Shown: positions 56,480 through 64,000 of the stretch, piece after piece | How positions within the stretch are numbered: position 1 is the stretch's first letter | How the letters are laid out: every line of letters starts with the position of its first letter | DNA from: Duganella sp. Root1480D1 | GTDB taxonomy: Bacteria > Pseudomonadota > Gammaproteobacteria > Burkholderiales > Burkholderiaceae_D | DNA: 64,000 bases | Assembly (NCBI RefSeq): GCF_001427305.1 | Contig: NZ_LMFZ01000002.1 | Span: 1 to 64,000 of the forward strand | Reading direction: 5' to 3' | Notes under the pieces: model-generated | What the model saw: only the letters and a program-made list of their open reading frames with translations | Database searches by the model: none | Told to the model about the DNA's origin: nothing | Translations under genes and position numbers: made by a program

Positions 56480-56597
56480 CTTTTCCCGGTTCAGTGTCAT
56501 ACTGCTAATTGCAAATTCGCAATATTTATTTTGACACTGCAAATGCTGGAGAAGCGATAAATGGGATGGAATGCCACCTGCCGAGGAGGCTCGCGTG

Positions 56598-56924
56598 ATG
56601 GGGGCTGACCAGATCGCAGAAATATCGCCAATGATTCACGAGGTGCAGGCTGCCTACGCGGAGTTGCCGGAGGAATCCGACCTGGAATTGTGCGCGACGC
56701 TGGAACTCGACGGCCGGCCGGAGGCATGGTTGCAGTTCATTTACTGCACCTTGAACTTTGCGTACCCGCGCCATGAATCGCCCGAAGAATTGTTGGCCGA
56801 TGTGCTCGACGCCCTTCCTGGATGGCGCCTGGAATCCGCTCTATTCGCCAGGCGACTACGCGATCAATGGCAAATACCAGGATATTTCACGCACGCCCTT
56901 CCACCCCAACAACAAGCCTCATGA
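56598..56924 (+). CDS. Small cytosolic protein of unknown function
   Basis: A 108-residue soluble, acidic protein (MGADQIAEISPMIHEVQAAY; LDGRPEAWLQFIYCTLNFAYP). The WLQF/LNFAYP pattern loosely recalls TY-Chap-type chaperone domains, but this is a weak impression. GAGGAGG lies 10 nt before the ATG, deciding this start over 56571. It overlaps the next gene by ATGA. Confidence 0.65.
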   Translation: MGADQIAEISPMIHEVQAAYAELPEESDLELCATLELDGRPEAWLQFIYCTLNFAYPRHESPEELLADVLDALPGWRLESALFARRLRDQWQIPGYFTHALPPQQQAS

Positions 56925-57358
56925 ACGTCCGTAAGATTTCCGCCGTCCTTATTTTCCTGTTTTCGAGCGCCTGCGCACACGCGGAGGGAAAAGAGTTTGC
57001 CCCACTCGACTACGCCACGCTCGGCGTCTGGGCCAACACCCCGCTCGGCGTTTCGGCGCGCGTCGGCCTCGCCATCCCGACCGGCAATGATTCTGCCGTC
57101 ACGGTCGGTAATGAATTCGGGCTTTACGGAAGCAAGCAGTTTGTCGGCTACCGCGTTGCAGCCAAAGGTCATGGCGTATTCTGGGGCGGAGTCGACCTGG
57201 CACGCTGGAAAACGCGCTCGAACCCATGGCTGGCCGACGGCCACACCGAATACTATGGCGTCGAAGCCCAGGTGATCATTTTCAGGGCCGGCCTCATGTT
57301 CCCTAAAGGCGACGGCCATCATCCCAGGCTTAGCCTCGGCGCGGGCTTCGGCTTCTGA
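56921..57358 (+). CDS. Exported protein of unknown function
   Basis: A 145-residue protein with a signal peptide (about 1-21, SACAHAEG) and a beta-rich, Gly-rich mature part ending in GLMFPKGDGHHPRLSLGAGFGF, with a terminal Phe as in small outer-membrane barrels. Such barrels are a guess. Coupled by ATGA to the gene before it. Confidence 0.7.
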   Translation: MNVRKISAVLIFLFSSACAHAEGKEFAPLDYATLGVWANTPLGVSARVGLAIPTGNDSAVTVGNEFGLYGSKQFVGYRVAAKGHGVFWGGVDLARWKTRSNPWLADGHTEYYGVEAQVIIFRAGLMFPKGDGHHPRLSLGAGFGF

Positions 57359-57372
57359 CCATTCATCACTTT

Positions 57373-57933
57373 ATGTTCAAGCTCCTCGCCACCTTCGCTT
57401 TCCTCGCAATGACTTCGCTGGCATTCGCCGCTGAATTCACCATCGTTACCGGAAAAGGCTATGTACGGTTCACCGTGCCGGACCAGTGGGCAGTGCTGTC
57501 CATGCAAACCAAGCCGCCAGTATCGGTTGCAGCTTTCCAGGTCGCGAATCCCGCTGACGAAGGGACGCCGCATTCCAGCAATGTCGCGGTCAGCCTGTTC
57601 CATGTTGACGCGGAGCGCGGACAAACTGCTGCATCCGCAATTGGAAAGCAATTCGGCGCGCTGCCACCAACAGTCAGTACGCTCGAAGGCTGGACCATCT
57701 ACACCCAACAGGCTAGCCAGCAAGGCACAGCTTATACAATCATCGATGCCAAGAAACCCTTCGCCGACGTAGTCGTTGGCTTGCGCTTCGCATGGCCGCA
57801 TCTCGCGGCAAATCCAGCTGGTTACGATCAGTCCATGAACGGTGCGTTCGAATCGCTTCGGCGCTCCGTTTCTTCCGGATTCGGCGTGCCCGCTTCAAGG
57901 CCCGGCGAGGTGATTCGTCGGCCAGAGCATTAG
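57373..57933 (+). CDS. Exported protein of unknown function
   Basis: A 186-residue protein with a signal peptide (about 1-19, SLAFAAEF). The mature part has alternating beta strands (FTIVTGKGYVRFTVPDQWAV) and a C-terminal helix (AGYDQSMNGAFESLRRSV), a layout seen in small periplasmic proteins of the PsbP/Mog1-like kind. No family assigned. It starts 14 nt after the preceding gene. Confidence 0.7.
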   Translation: MFKLLATFAFLAMTSLAFAAEFTIVTGKGYVRFTVPDQWAVLSMQTKPPVSVAAFQVANPADEGTPHSSNVAVSLFHVDAERGQTAASAIGKQFGALPPTVSTLEGWTIYTQQASQQGTAYTIIDAKKPFADVVVGLRFAWPHLAANPAGYDQSMNGAFESLRRSVSSGFGVPASRPGEVIRRPEH

Positions 57934-57941
57934 GAGATCTG

Positions 57942-58481
57942 GTGGGCTCTAGCAGAATCCTGGACGCCATCTCGTCTGCGCAATGGTTCACACGCATAGG
58001 TGAAGCGGAGGAAAGTGCGTTCGTTGTACCAATCAAGGATTTGGCCGGCTGGAGGGAATTTATTTCGTCTGCCAGGGAAGGAGAGTTCGGAGCCGGGCAA
58101 GCAAGGGAGCCTGCCTACCCTTACTCGGCGATGTCCTGGCTTCCGACAACGAACGATGAGCCCGACCCGATTCATGGTACGGCATTGGCAACAGCAGCAA
58201 ATGAGAAAGGGCTGGCATCTGAGCTCGTGGCGGCAAAGATCGCGGCATTCAAGATTGCGGTGCAATCCCAACGCTCTTGCGGCGAGATTCCTGCTTTCAA
58301 AAGCGGTGGCACGGACCTCACAGGCGCAGCGCTTTCGGGTGCACGATATGCATGCCGCATGGCGGCTGCTGAGACCTTGTTGGGCAAGAAGGCTTCTGGT
58401 GCAAACTGGTGCAAATCTACTGCCAAGGCAACTGGCCCTTGGCCATACTGCCAGATCGCAAAGTGGTGGTCTTATGAATGA
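57942..58481 (+). CDS. Unrecognised protein with GTG start
   Basis: A 179-residue protein starting GSSRILDAISSAQWFTRIG after the initiator. AGGAG ends 5 nt before the GTG at 57942, making it far better supported than the ATG 50 codons upstream inside the preceding gene. It has Ala-rich helices, a Cys-containing C-terminus (YACRMAAAETLLG; PWPYCQIAKWW) and no membrane segment. No function inferred. Confidence 0.6.
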   Translation: MGSSRILDAISSAQWFTRIGEAEESAFVVPIKDLAGWREFISSAREGEFGAGQAREPAYPYSAMSWLPTTNDEPDPIHGTALATAANEKGLASELVAAKIAAFKIAVQSQRSCGEIPAFKSGGTDLTGAALSGARYACRMAAAETLLGKKASGANWCKSTAKATGPWPYCQIAKWWSYE

Positions 58482-58542
58482 GGAAAAAATTGCAGGAGTG
58501 AGTTCTTATGGAATACCTTGAACACCAAGCCAGGAAAAGAAA

Positions 58543-59211
58543 ATGATGCCCTGGCTGGCCCAAGCCATCGTTCTTCTCAGCGTTACCGCCTTTGTTCACG
58601 TCGCCGCAATGGCGTTGGCAGCACACTCGATTGGCATCCCTGTTCGTAAAGTCTCTTTCGGAACCGGTGCAGCAATCTGGGAACGCGGAAAGGTTCGGAT
58701 CGGGTGGTTCCTGCTTGGCGGGTATGTCCGAATGAAAGACTCGCGCGCGGAACTTCTCTCCGATTCCGAACTGGCCGACGCCTTTGACCACGCTCCGGTC
58801 TGGAAGCAGATCGCAGTACCAGTTGCCGGCGCGGGATCGGTCTTGCTTATGGCGATGCTGGCATTGGGGCATGAGGGAGCAGAGGCATTTTTCGGCGCCT
58901 TCCGCCAATTGTTCATTGGGGCGGTCAGTCCTTTTTCCGATGCACAGGCATATCTGCGCGCAGGTAAGGATTTTGCCAGCTCGCACTCGTCGATCGCTTA
59001 TGCAGGACTTCTCTGCGCAAAAGGCGCAGCATTCAATCTCTTGCCGATGCTTGGGCTCAATGGCCTTCACATTCTCCTCCCTTTGATACGAGGAAAACAT
59101 CCCAGGAAATGGGAAGATACCGTTGTCCGATGGACTCTCTTGCCGATGCTGTTCCTTATGGGCAGTTGGCTACTCGCGATCGGCGTTTTTACTTTCGTTG
59201 GAATGAAATGA
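58543..59211 (+). CDS. RseP-like M50 membrane protein lacking catalytic residues
   Basis: A 222-residue polytopic membrane protein that aligns with site-2 proteases. The zinc motif HExxH is replaced by HVAAM at residues 19-23, followed by in-register family sequence (GIPVRKVSFGTG near 31-42, then GGYVRMKD at 59-66). The second motif NxxPxPxLDGG appears as NLLPMLGLNGLH at 165-176, with the metal-binding Asp changed to Asn. The PDZ domains of RseP are absent. It is therefore a probable pseudoprotease. Its stop overlaps the next start (ATGATG). Confidence 0.8.
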   Translation: MMPWLAQAIVLLSVTAFVHVAAMALAAHSIGIPVRKVSFGTGAAIWERGKVRIGWFLLGGYVRMKDSRAELLSDSELADAFDHAPVWKQIAVPVAGAGSVLLMAMLALGHEGAEAFFGAFRQLFIGAVSPFSDAQAYLRAGKDFASSHSSIAYAGLLCAKGAAFNLLPMLGLNGLHILLPLIRGKHPRKWEDTVVRWTLLPMLFLMGSWLLAIGVFTFVGMK

Positions 59212-59687
59212 TGTTGATCCGAATCCTGACCTTTCTTACCTTGATGTCACTCACCATGTCCATCCAAGCCGGCAATTTCTTCCCTCCTGAGTACAAGACA
59301 TTCCCATTTCACGAGGGGGATCTTCTTGTCAGCAAACGTTCCGACGGCAAGTTTTCAGTCAACAAAATTCTTAAAGTTGACCGGTTTGATTACAAGGCGG
59401 GCGCCTCAATCAATATCCAGGGCAAGGCCTTTGTCGCCACCGAGGATGACTTCCTGCTCGTTATTTCCAGCGCGTTTGGCGCGTCTGAATTCAATTCATT
59501 TGAGGAGGCGCGCGCCGCCGCACAGTCAGGGAAATGGACGGTCAAAGTCGCGCTAGTGCCAAACCGGGCACCAGGCGCTGCAGCGGGACAATCCCTTGTC
59601 GGGCATGCTGTCGTCTCGAAAGAGGAATTGGAAGGCTATGCCCAGTGGCGGCAGCAATTCGAACGCGGAAATGCTGGCGTCTTCTGA
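59208..59687 (+). CDS. Exported protein of unknown function
   Basis: A 159-residue protein with a signal peptide (about 1-22, SLTMSIQAGN). The mature part begins FFPPEYKTFPFHEGDLLVSKRSDGK, with a short beta-barrel-like stretch. Not recognised. Translationally coupled to the M50-like gene, so the two may work together. Confidence 0.68.
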   Translation: MMLIRILTFLTLMSLTMSIQAGNFFPPEYKTFPFHEGDLLVSKRSDGKFSVNKILKVDRFDYKAGASINIQGKAFVATEDDFLLVISSAFGASEFNSFEEARAAAQSGKWTVKVALVPNRAPGAAAGQSLVGHAVVSKEELEGYAQWRQQFERGNAGVF

Positions 59688-59716
59688 CGAGGCTCTACTA
59701 ATGAAGGGAGTAAGGA

Positions 59717-60376
59717 ATGGGTGTGGAATATCGTCATTTTCTCGTTGTAGACGACGAAAGCTGGCATCCCGCGGCGGACACGTTCGAGCGCGTCAATAAG
59801 GTGCTCGCTTCTTGGGGCCTTAACGACACGATCCTGGAAGTTGTCGATCTCGCAGGCGGAAAACCCCGCAGGACCACAGATGCAAGCATTCCAAAAGGAT
59901 TGGCGGGGAAAGCGTTCAAGTTCGACGGCACTAACGGCGCTGCGGTAGCGCGCCTCGCCGGACCGTCACTGTACGAATGCGATGACGAAGAGCGCTATCT
60001 CATGAACGTCCTCTTCGTGCTTGGCGAAGATTACAGGGTCCACTGGAGCTCTGACGGGCTTTTCTTTGAACTGGCAGAGCAACCATCCTTCGCTTACCAA
60101 GACGAAGAACTTTATGAAATTGCTTACGCCGAATCCTTCCCCTCCACGAATGCGACAGCTCCGAACGTAAGGCTCCACATCGAAGACTTCGCGATGAAGC
60201 ATCTCGCTTCGAAGGATTACAAAGGATATTGGCGAGCAGCGGTGATCCTCGACTTTGGCAAAGACCTTCCCGCCTTTTCCGAAGAAGTACATTCCTTGCC
60301 AGAGACCGAATTCGTGAACGCGCTACGGAACGCATTGCGCGCCGAATCTATCGCCGAAGTCGGAGAGTTCTACTAA
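59717..60376 (+). CDS. Unrecognised acidic cytosolic protein
   Basis: A 219-residue soluble protein (MGVEYRHFLVVDDESWHPAA; FFELAEQPSFAYQDEELYE) with no signal peptide or membrane segment. GGAG lies 6 nt before the ATG. Size and acidity resemble immunity-type proteins, but that is speculation. Confidence 0.68.
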   Translation: MGVEYRHFLVVDDESWHPAADTFERVNKVLASWGLNDTILEVVDLAGGKPRRTTDASIPKGLAGKAFKFDGTNGAAVARLAGPSLYECDDEERYLMNVLFVLGEDYRVHWSSDGLFFELAEQPSFAYQDEELYEIAYAESFPSTNATAPNVRLHIEDFAMKHLASKDYKGYWRAAVILDFGKDLPAFSEEVHSLPETEFVNALRNALRAESIAEVGEFY

Positions 60377-60412
60377 ACAAATCAATGAACTGAATTCGCC
60401 CGGTCACAAAAC

Positions 60413-60805
60413 ATGGAAAACACAAAACTGAAGATGGGACTTGTATTTGCCATCGGCGCCTTGTCCGGCGCGGCATGGCTGTTTGGTACTCTGTTGCCGG
60501 CCTTCTTTCTAGACGCGGCCCTGTACACCGATGACGGTCCTATGCTGGACCTGGGCTTGTTGATCCTGGTTATTTCGTTCCTTTTCGGAGCGGCCGGTGC
60601 CTTGCTGACCATATGGGCAGGAGGCCTGCCTGAAGCACCTTACATTCACCTGCTGGCGGGCGCAGTGTTCGTACTATTCACCGCCGCCTTCGTTGATGGG
60701 CCTTTCGCACTGATCCAGGTGCTGCTCGAACAAAAATTTTGGGCATTCATGTTCGGAGCCGTTGTAATATTCCTCGTCTCACGCCGCAAGCAAATCCAAT
60801 CATGA
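60413..60805 (+). CDS. Small membrane protein of unknown function
   Basis: A 130-residue protein with four hydrophobic segments (about 8-30, 45-68, 78-95, 108-125) and a basic C-terminus (SRRKQIQS). Its stop overlaps the next start by ATGA. Confidence 0.68.
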   Translation: MENTKLKMGLVFAIGALSGAAWLFGTLLPAFFLDAALYTDDGPMLDLGLLILVISFLFGAAGALLTIWAGGLPEAPYIHLLAGAVFVLFTAAFVDGPFALIQVLLEQKFWAFMFGAVVIFLVSRRKQIQS

Positions 60806-61236
60806 CCTACCCTACAGTTCTTGATCCACTAAAAGTCGGCGAATATCCCGCCTCTGCCAAAGCTGGCGGCGGTTACGTGTGGGATGCGGTCCTCGAGTAT
60901 CGGGTGTGGTGCCACCCGGAGCGTGGTGCGCCAGACGAAGATGACGGCAGCGACTACTACTATGCCTTCGAAACGTTTGAAGAGGCCGAGGAATTCGCCG
61001 ATGAAAATCCGGGGGCGGAAGAGCCCCTTGCCCTGGTCCTCCAGCGCGAATACATCGACGAGCCTGAGCCGGGCCAATACATCCATGTCCGCGAAGAGCG
61101 AATTACGGAATGGCCTGTAGCATTCCTCTCCAGGCCGCAGCGCGACGAATTCACTATTCCCGACTTCCTGGCCCCTGACGCTCCAGCGAACCGGCTCGAT
61201 ATCCTGCGCGGACGCGCTCCACGGAGCAGGCCATGA
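60802..61236 (+). CDS. Conserved-looking acidic protein of unknown function
   Basis: A 144-residue soluble protein with a distinctive acidic, Tyr-rich stretch (DEDDGSDYYYAFETFEEAEEF). Proteins of this pattern are often labelled GCN5-like in databases, but no acetyl-CoA motif is visible and I do not adopt that name. ATGA overlaps couple it to both neighbours. Confidence 0.65.
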   Translation: MTYPTVLDPLKVGEYPASAKAGGGYVWDAVLEYRVWCHPERGAPDEDDGSDYYYAFETFEEAEEFADENPGAEEPLALVLQREYIDEPEPGQYIHVREERITEWPVAFLSRPQRDEFTIPDFLAPDAPANRLDILRGRAPRSRP

Positions 61237-61721
61237 AACAGCTCCTGGTCCTATCGCTCGCGCTCGCAGTTGCAGCCTGCGGGGAAAAAGGGGATTCGCC
61301 CGCGCCGGAACTGCAGGTGCCGGAGCAATTGCCGGAATTCGGCTATGTCGCCGCTCCAAACGTAAAGGTCAGCGTAGAAATCAGGGGGCCAAGCGAAGCC
61401 AAGGTGGACGAATGGATTACGCTCAACGCAACACGCACAGTGACTGGCGACTGGGTCCGCACCAAGCTATCACAACTTCCAGAGGGAACCGAGTGGTTTT
61501 CAAAACCTATGTCCGGGTATGAACGCGAGGTCGCCGACAATCTCGGCTGGCGCATCGATCCGCCAAATTTGGCACGTATGGACGTACCAACTCTAGCCGA
61601 CGCCGACAGGCATGATCGAAGGGTGAAGTTCTCCAAACCTGGAACTTATGCCATATCCGGATTCAGTGTCGTTCCAACCCAATCCTACAGTAACAAGTTG
61701 ACGATCGTGGTACGTCCATAA
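61233..61721 (+). CDS. Lipoprotein of unknown function
   Basis: A 162-residue protein with signal peptide and lipobox AVAAC (Cys at 16), followed by a flexible Pro-rich segment and a beta-sandwich-like domain (KVSVEIRGPSEAKVDEWITL; PGTYAISGFSVVPTQSYSN) resembling an Ig-like fold. Not recognised. Overlaps the preceding gene by ATGA. Confidence 0.7.
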   Translation: MKQLLVLSLALAVAACGEKGDSPAPELQVPEQLPEFGYVAAPNVKVSVEIRGPSEAKVDEWITLNATRTVTGDWVRTKLSQLPEGTEWFSKPMSGYEREVADNLGWRIDPPNLARMDVPTLADADRHDRRVKFSKPGTYAISGFSVVPTQSYSNKLTIVVRP

Positions 61722-62084
61722 ATGCTGACCATCGCCGCATTGCTGCTTTTCCTCACCGGCCTTGCCCACTCATACCTGGGCGAGCGCTACATCCTGATTC
61801 GCCTCTTCAAGCGCGATAACATGCCCAAGCTTTTCGGTGGAACCGGCTTCACTACAGGTACGCTGAGGTTTGTCTGGCATCTCCTCACGCTGGTCTGGTG
61901 GGGCATCGCGGCCCTCGTTTTCCTGGCATCGGGAAATCAGCTCGAGACCAAAACAGTGCTTCAGGTTTTCAGCATCATCGCCCTGGTCTCAGGCCTGTTC
62001 CCCATCTACTTCACCCGCGGCCGGCATCTGTCGTGGATCCTCTTCTTTGCCGTCGCAACCCTTCTCTGGTTAGGATCTCCATGA
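61722..62084 (+). CDS. Small membrane protein of unknown function
   Basis: A 120-residue protein with four hydrophobic segments and a central loop GERYILIRLFKRDNMPKLFG. It directly abuts the lipoprotein stop and overlaps the next gene by ATGA, so it belongs to the same transcript. Confidence 0.68.
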   Translation: MLTIAALLLFLTGLAHSYLGERYILIRLFKRDNMPKLFGGTGFTTGTLRFVWHLLTLVWWGIAALVFLASGNQLETKTVLQVFSIIALVSGLFPIYFTRGRHLSWILFFAVATLLWLGSP

Positions 62085-62572
62085 TTACAGCTTTCAATTT
62101 GGCTGGTTTTTTTGCAGCGCATGCCATCTGGTGCGTCTCCGATGGCGAGGGCCTGGTTCCAATGTTTGCCCACAGCGGTGAGAACGATGAAAGACAGATG
62201 GAACGCCTGCTCGCAGGTGACGACCTGGGCGCATCGGTCGAGCTCGGGAAAAACAAACTCGAATCCAATGAAGCTGATGCAAACGACGGTGTTCTGGTCT
62301 ACGATGGGCGCATTCCTGTCCAGGGCCAGAAGTACGATGCCATCATCATTGAAATCAGGAGTTACTTCTCTCCAGCTTCCAAAGCTGTAATGGCCGTTCC
62401 ATACAAGCCTGCCGCATCGGGAGATTTTCGAGTCTTCAAACCGAAGCTGCTGCAATGGGAAGAATGCGATGACTTTGACGTCAATATGGTAGTGCAGTCC
62501 TTCTTTGAGGGCGTCGACGCCCATGAAAAAGGAGCAGAAGTCTGGAATCGCGCGCTTGACCAGTCGATTTAA
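62081..62572 (+). CDS. Unrecognised cytosolic protein
   Basis: A 163-residue soluble protein (MITAFNLAGFFAAHAIWCVS; DDGRIP-type loops; SFFEGVDAHEKGAEVW near the end). No motif recognised. ATGA overlap with the preceding membrane protein. Upstream open frame within that gene is not coding. Confidence 0.66.
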   Translation: MITAFNLAGFFAAHAIWCVSDGEGLVPMFAHSGENDERQMERLLAGDDLGASVELGKNKLESNEADANDGVLVYDGRIPVQGQKYDAIIIEIRSYFSPASKAVMAVPYKPAASGDFRVFKPKLLQWEECDDFDVNMVVQSFFEGVDAHEKGAEVWNRALDQSI

Positions 62573-62580
62573 GGAGAAGC

Positions 62581-63036
62581 ATGATGTATCACGCTATCGT
62601 GCGCCGCAAGATCACAAAGGTTTTCGCAGGCCTCAGTGCAGGCCGAATTGAAGCAGTGACCGACGAACTGGCGTCAAATGCTACACATTACTTTGTGGGC
62701 ACGCACGCCTTGTCCGGTACGCGCAAGACACCGGAGGCGATCCGTGCCTGGTACGAACGGTTGCTTCGCCTTCTACAGGGCATTAACTTCACCGTTCATG
62801 AGGTGAGGGTTTCTGGCTGGCCGTGGCGCACGCAGGTCGAGGCGATTTGGACCGAAACAAACACCGGAACCGATGGCGTCAAGACGAGCGCCGAAGGCGT
62901 CAACCTGATCGAAATTCGCTGGGGCCGCGTGACCAGTGTCCGCATCTATCCCGACACCGCAGCATTGGAACGGACCCTGCACCGTATCGCTGCCAAGGGA
63001 ACGGCGGAAGCAATGGCAAGTCCCATCACGTCATAA
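62581..63036 (+). CDS. NTF2-like / SnoaL-like protein
   Basis: A 151-residue protein of the nuclear-transport-factor-2 fold: helix VFAGLSAGRIEAVTDELASN, then THYFVGTHALSGTRKTPEAI and a C-terminal beta sheet (EVRVSGWPWRTQVEAIW; EGVNLIEIRWGRVTSVRIYPD). Members are small isomerases, hydrolases or ligand-binding proteins; specificity is unknown. AAGGAG lies 5 nt before the ATG. Confidence 0.82.
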   Translation: MMYHAIVRRKITKVFAGLSAGRIEAVTDELASNATHYFVGTHALSGTRKTPEAIRAWYERLLRLLQGINFTVHEVRVSGWPWRTQVEAIWTETNTGTDGVKTSAEGVNLIEIRWGRVTSVRIYPDTAALERTLHRIAAKGTAEAMASPITS

Positions 63037-63168
63037 CGCCGAGATTCGCCATCCGTTTGCCAGCAAAATTCACGACTACGTGCTGAATGAGCCTTTGCTG
63101 ATCGCTTATCATGATCGCATCTGGAATCGCTACTGGAAGTAATTTGACCACCCATTGGGAGAGCTTGG

Positions 63169-63645
63169 ATGCCAATAATTCGCGCCTCGGAGAGGCATCT
63201 CGAAACGATTGAAACCTCAAGGCCCGGAGTGCTGAATCGCGAGGAGTGGATCAGCGAGCCCGGCGAACTCTCCCAGTTTGGCGCGTTTATCCATGTGCTC
63301 ATGCCGGGCACGCGGTCGTCAATCAAGCACTGGCACCAGTCAGAAGATGAGCTGGTGTACGTCCTGGATGGTGAAATCACTGTTGTCGAAGGCGAGACCG
63401 AATCCGTCCTCGGCCCCGGCGATGCCGCGACATTCCCGCATGGGAGCCCGCTTGGCCACTATCTTTGGAACAAGGGACAGTCTACGGCGCGGTGCATGGT
63501 GATCGGAACCCGGGCGGAGGTTGACCGCATTACCTATCCCGACCATGACCGCATATTGCACCGGGACAGGTCGCAGCCAGAAGATCTTTGGACCGACTCA
63601 ACGGGCCGCACCGCCGAAAGTCCTTATAACGGCTGGTGGCCATGA
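63169..63645 (+). CDS. Cupin-domain protein
   Basis: A 158-residue single-domain cupin. The first cupin motif is SSIKHWHQSEDELVYVLDGE (metal-type His-x-His and Glu), the second PHGSPLGHYLWNKG (His). Ends with a charged tail (EDLWTDSTGR). The metal ligands look intact, so an enzyme or sensor is possible; the substrate is unknown. TTGGGAGAG lies a few nt before the ATG. Confidence 0.85.
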   Translation: MPIIRASERHLETIETSRPGVLNREEWISEPGELSQFGAFIHVLMPGTRSSIKHWHQSEDELVYVLDGEITVVEGETESVLGPGDAATFPHGSPLGHYLWNKGQSTARCMVIGTRAEVDRITYPDHDRILHRDRSQPEDLWTDSTGRTAESPYNGWWP

Positions 63646-63696
63646 TGAATCTGGCTTCGACATATACTAGGTGATCCATCACTCCTGAAGAAGACT

Positions 63697-64000
63697 ATGA
63701 TCACCTGCTATCTACGCTACATCATCGACCCGTTCAAGCTCAAGGAATTCGAGCACTACGGCAAAATCTGGATCCCTCTGGTCGAGAAGTTTGGCGGTAC
63801 GCATCACGGATACTTCTTGCCATCCGAAGGCGCGAGCGATGTGGCACTGGCGATGTTTTCGTTCCCAAGCCTGGCGAAGTATGAGGAATACCGCACCAAG
63901 TCTTTCGACGATCCGGAATGCCAGGCAGCGTTCAAGTATGCAGAGGAAACGCGCTGCTTCATCAGCTACGAAAGAAGCTTCTTCCGTCCCGTCTTTGCCT
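63697..64000 (+). CDS. NIPSNAP-family protein (3' end beyond the window)
   Basis: An open frame of 101 codons running off the window end, starting MITCYLRYIIDPFKLKEFEH. The pattern (KFGGTHHGYFLPSEGASDVA, then FSFPSLAKYEEYRTKSFDDP) fits the NIPSNAP dimeric alpha/beta-barrel fold, whose full length is close to 105-110 residues, so only a few residues are missing. Function in bacteria is poorly known. Confidence 0.78.
   Translation, partial: MITCYLRYIIDPFKLKEFEHYGKIWIPLVEKFGGTHHGYFLPSEGASDVALAMFSFPSLAKYEEYRTKSFDDPECQAAFKYAEETRCFISYERSFFRPVFA

Noticed and set aside
60802..61236. GCN5-type acetyltransferase name for the acidic protein
   Set aside because: No acetyl-CoA binding motif can be seen.

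Overview
The window is a high-GC chromosomal stretch of a Gram-negative beta-proteobacterium. The gene set (glucokinase fused to an RpiR/HexR-type regulator, phasin, MdlAB exporter, DctB/DctD-like pair, TonB-receptor starch system, methyl-accepting chemotaxis proteins) and codon usage fit Burkholderiales, most likely Oxalobacteraceae (Massilia/Duganella-like). This is inferred from gene content; no rRNA or marker gene is present. I found no tRNA, rRNA, CRISPR array, intact insertion sequence or prophage.

Region 1 (1-34.3 kb) is dominated by an alpha-glucan (starch/pullulan/maltodextrin) utilisation locus. It holds a Glk-HexR-type fusion, a cytoplasmic GH13 alpha-glucosidase, a secreted pullulanase, an operon of SLC45-like MFS transporter, phosphoglucomutase and exported amylase, an exported GH31 glucosidase, a TonB-dependent receptor, a cyclomaltodextrinase-like GH13 enzyme, and a translationally coupled 1068-residue glycosidase-esterase fusion. 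Four near-perfect 15-bp operators of the form TGTAGTNNNRCTACA, each paired with a weaker copy, lie only upstream of these genes. They match the known HexR box, so the fusion's C-terminal half is the obvious candidate regulator. Embedded in the locus are a POT-family transporter that shares one operator region, an M2-family (ACE-like) peptidase, a five-gene NMT1-type ABC transporter plus DctB/DctD-like two-component operon behind a good sigma-54 promoter, and a macrodomain-GNAT-DUF488 cluster.

Region 2 (34.3-56.5 kb) is ordinary chromosome: two chemotaxis receptors (one with a C-terminal WEEF CheR-docking-type end), two GNAT acetyltransferases coupled to a cytosine-deaminase-like amidohydrolase, a phasin, a heterodimeric MdlAB-type ABC exporter, an ABC-2 exporter, a TPR-GGDEF protein, an M29-like aminopeptidase, a DUF418 membrane protein, and a LysR regulator divergent from a phytanoyl-CoA-dioxygenase-like / sugar-isomerase-like gene pair. 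Several convergent neighbours overlap at their stop codons. A 21-bp sequence forms the arms of an inverted repeat behind the phasin gene and recurs at the left window edge.

Region 3 (56.6-64 kb) is a run of small, tightly packed, same-strand genes for secreted, membrane and cytosolic proteins, most unrecognised. It includes an RseP-like M50 membrane protein that has lost the catalytic HExxH and LDG residues, then ends with NTF2-like, cupin and NIPSNAP-like genes, the last cut by the window end. Locally it looks lower in GC than Region 1.
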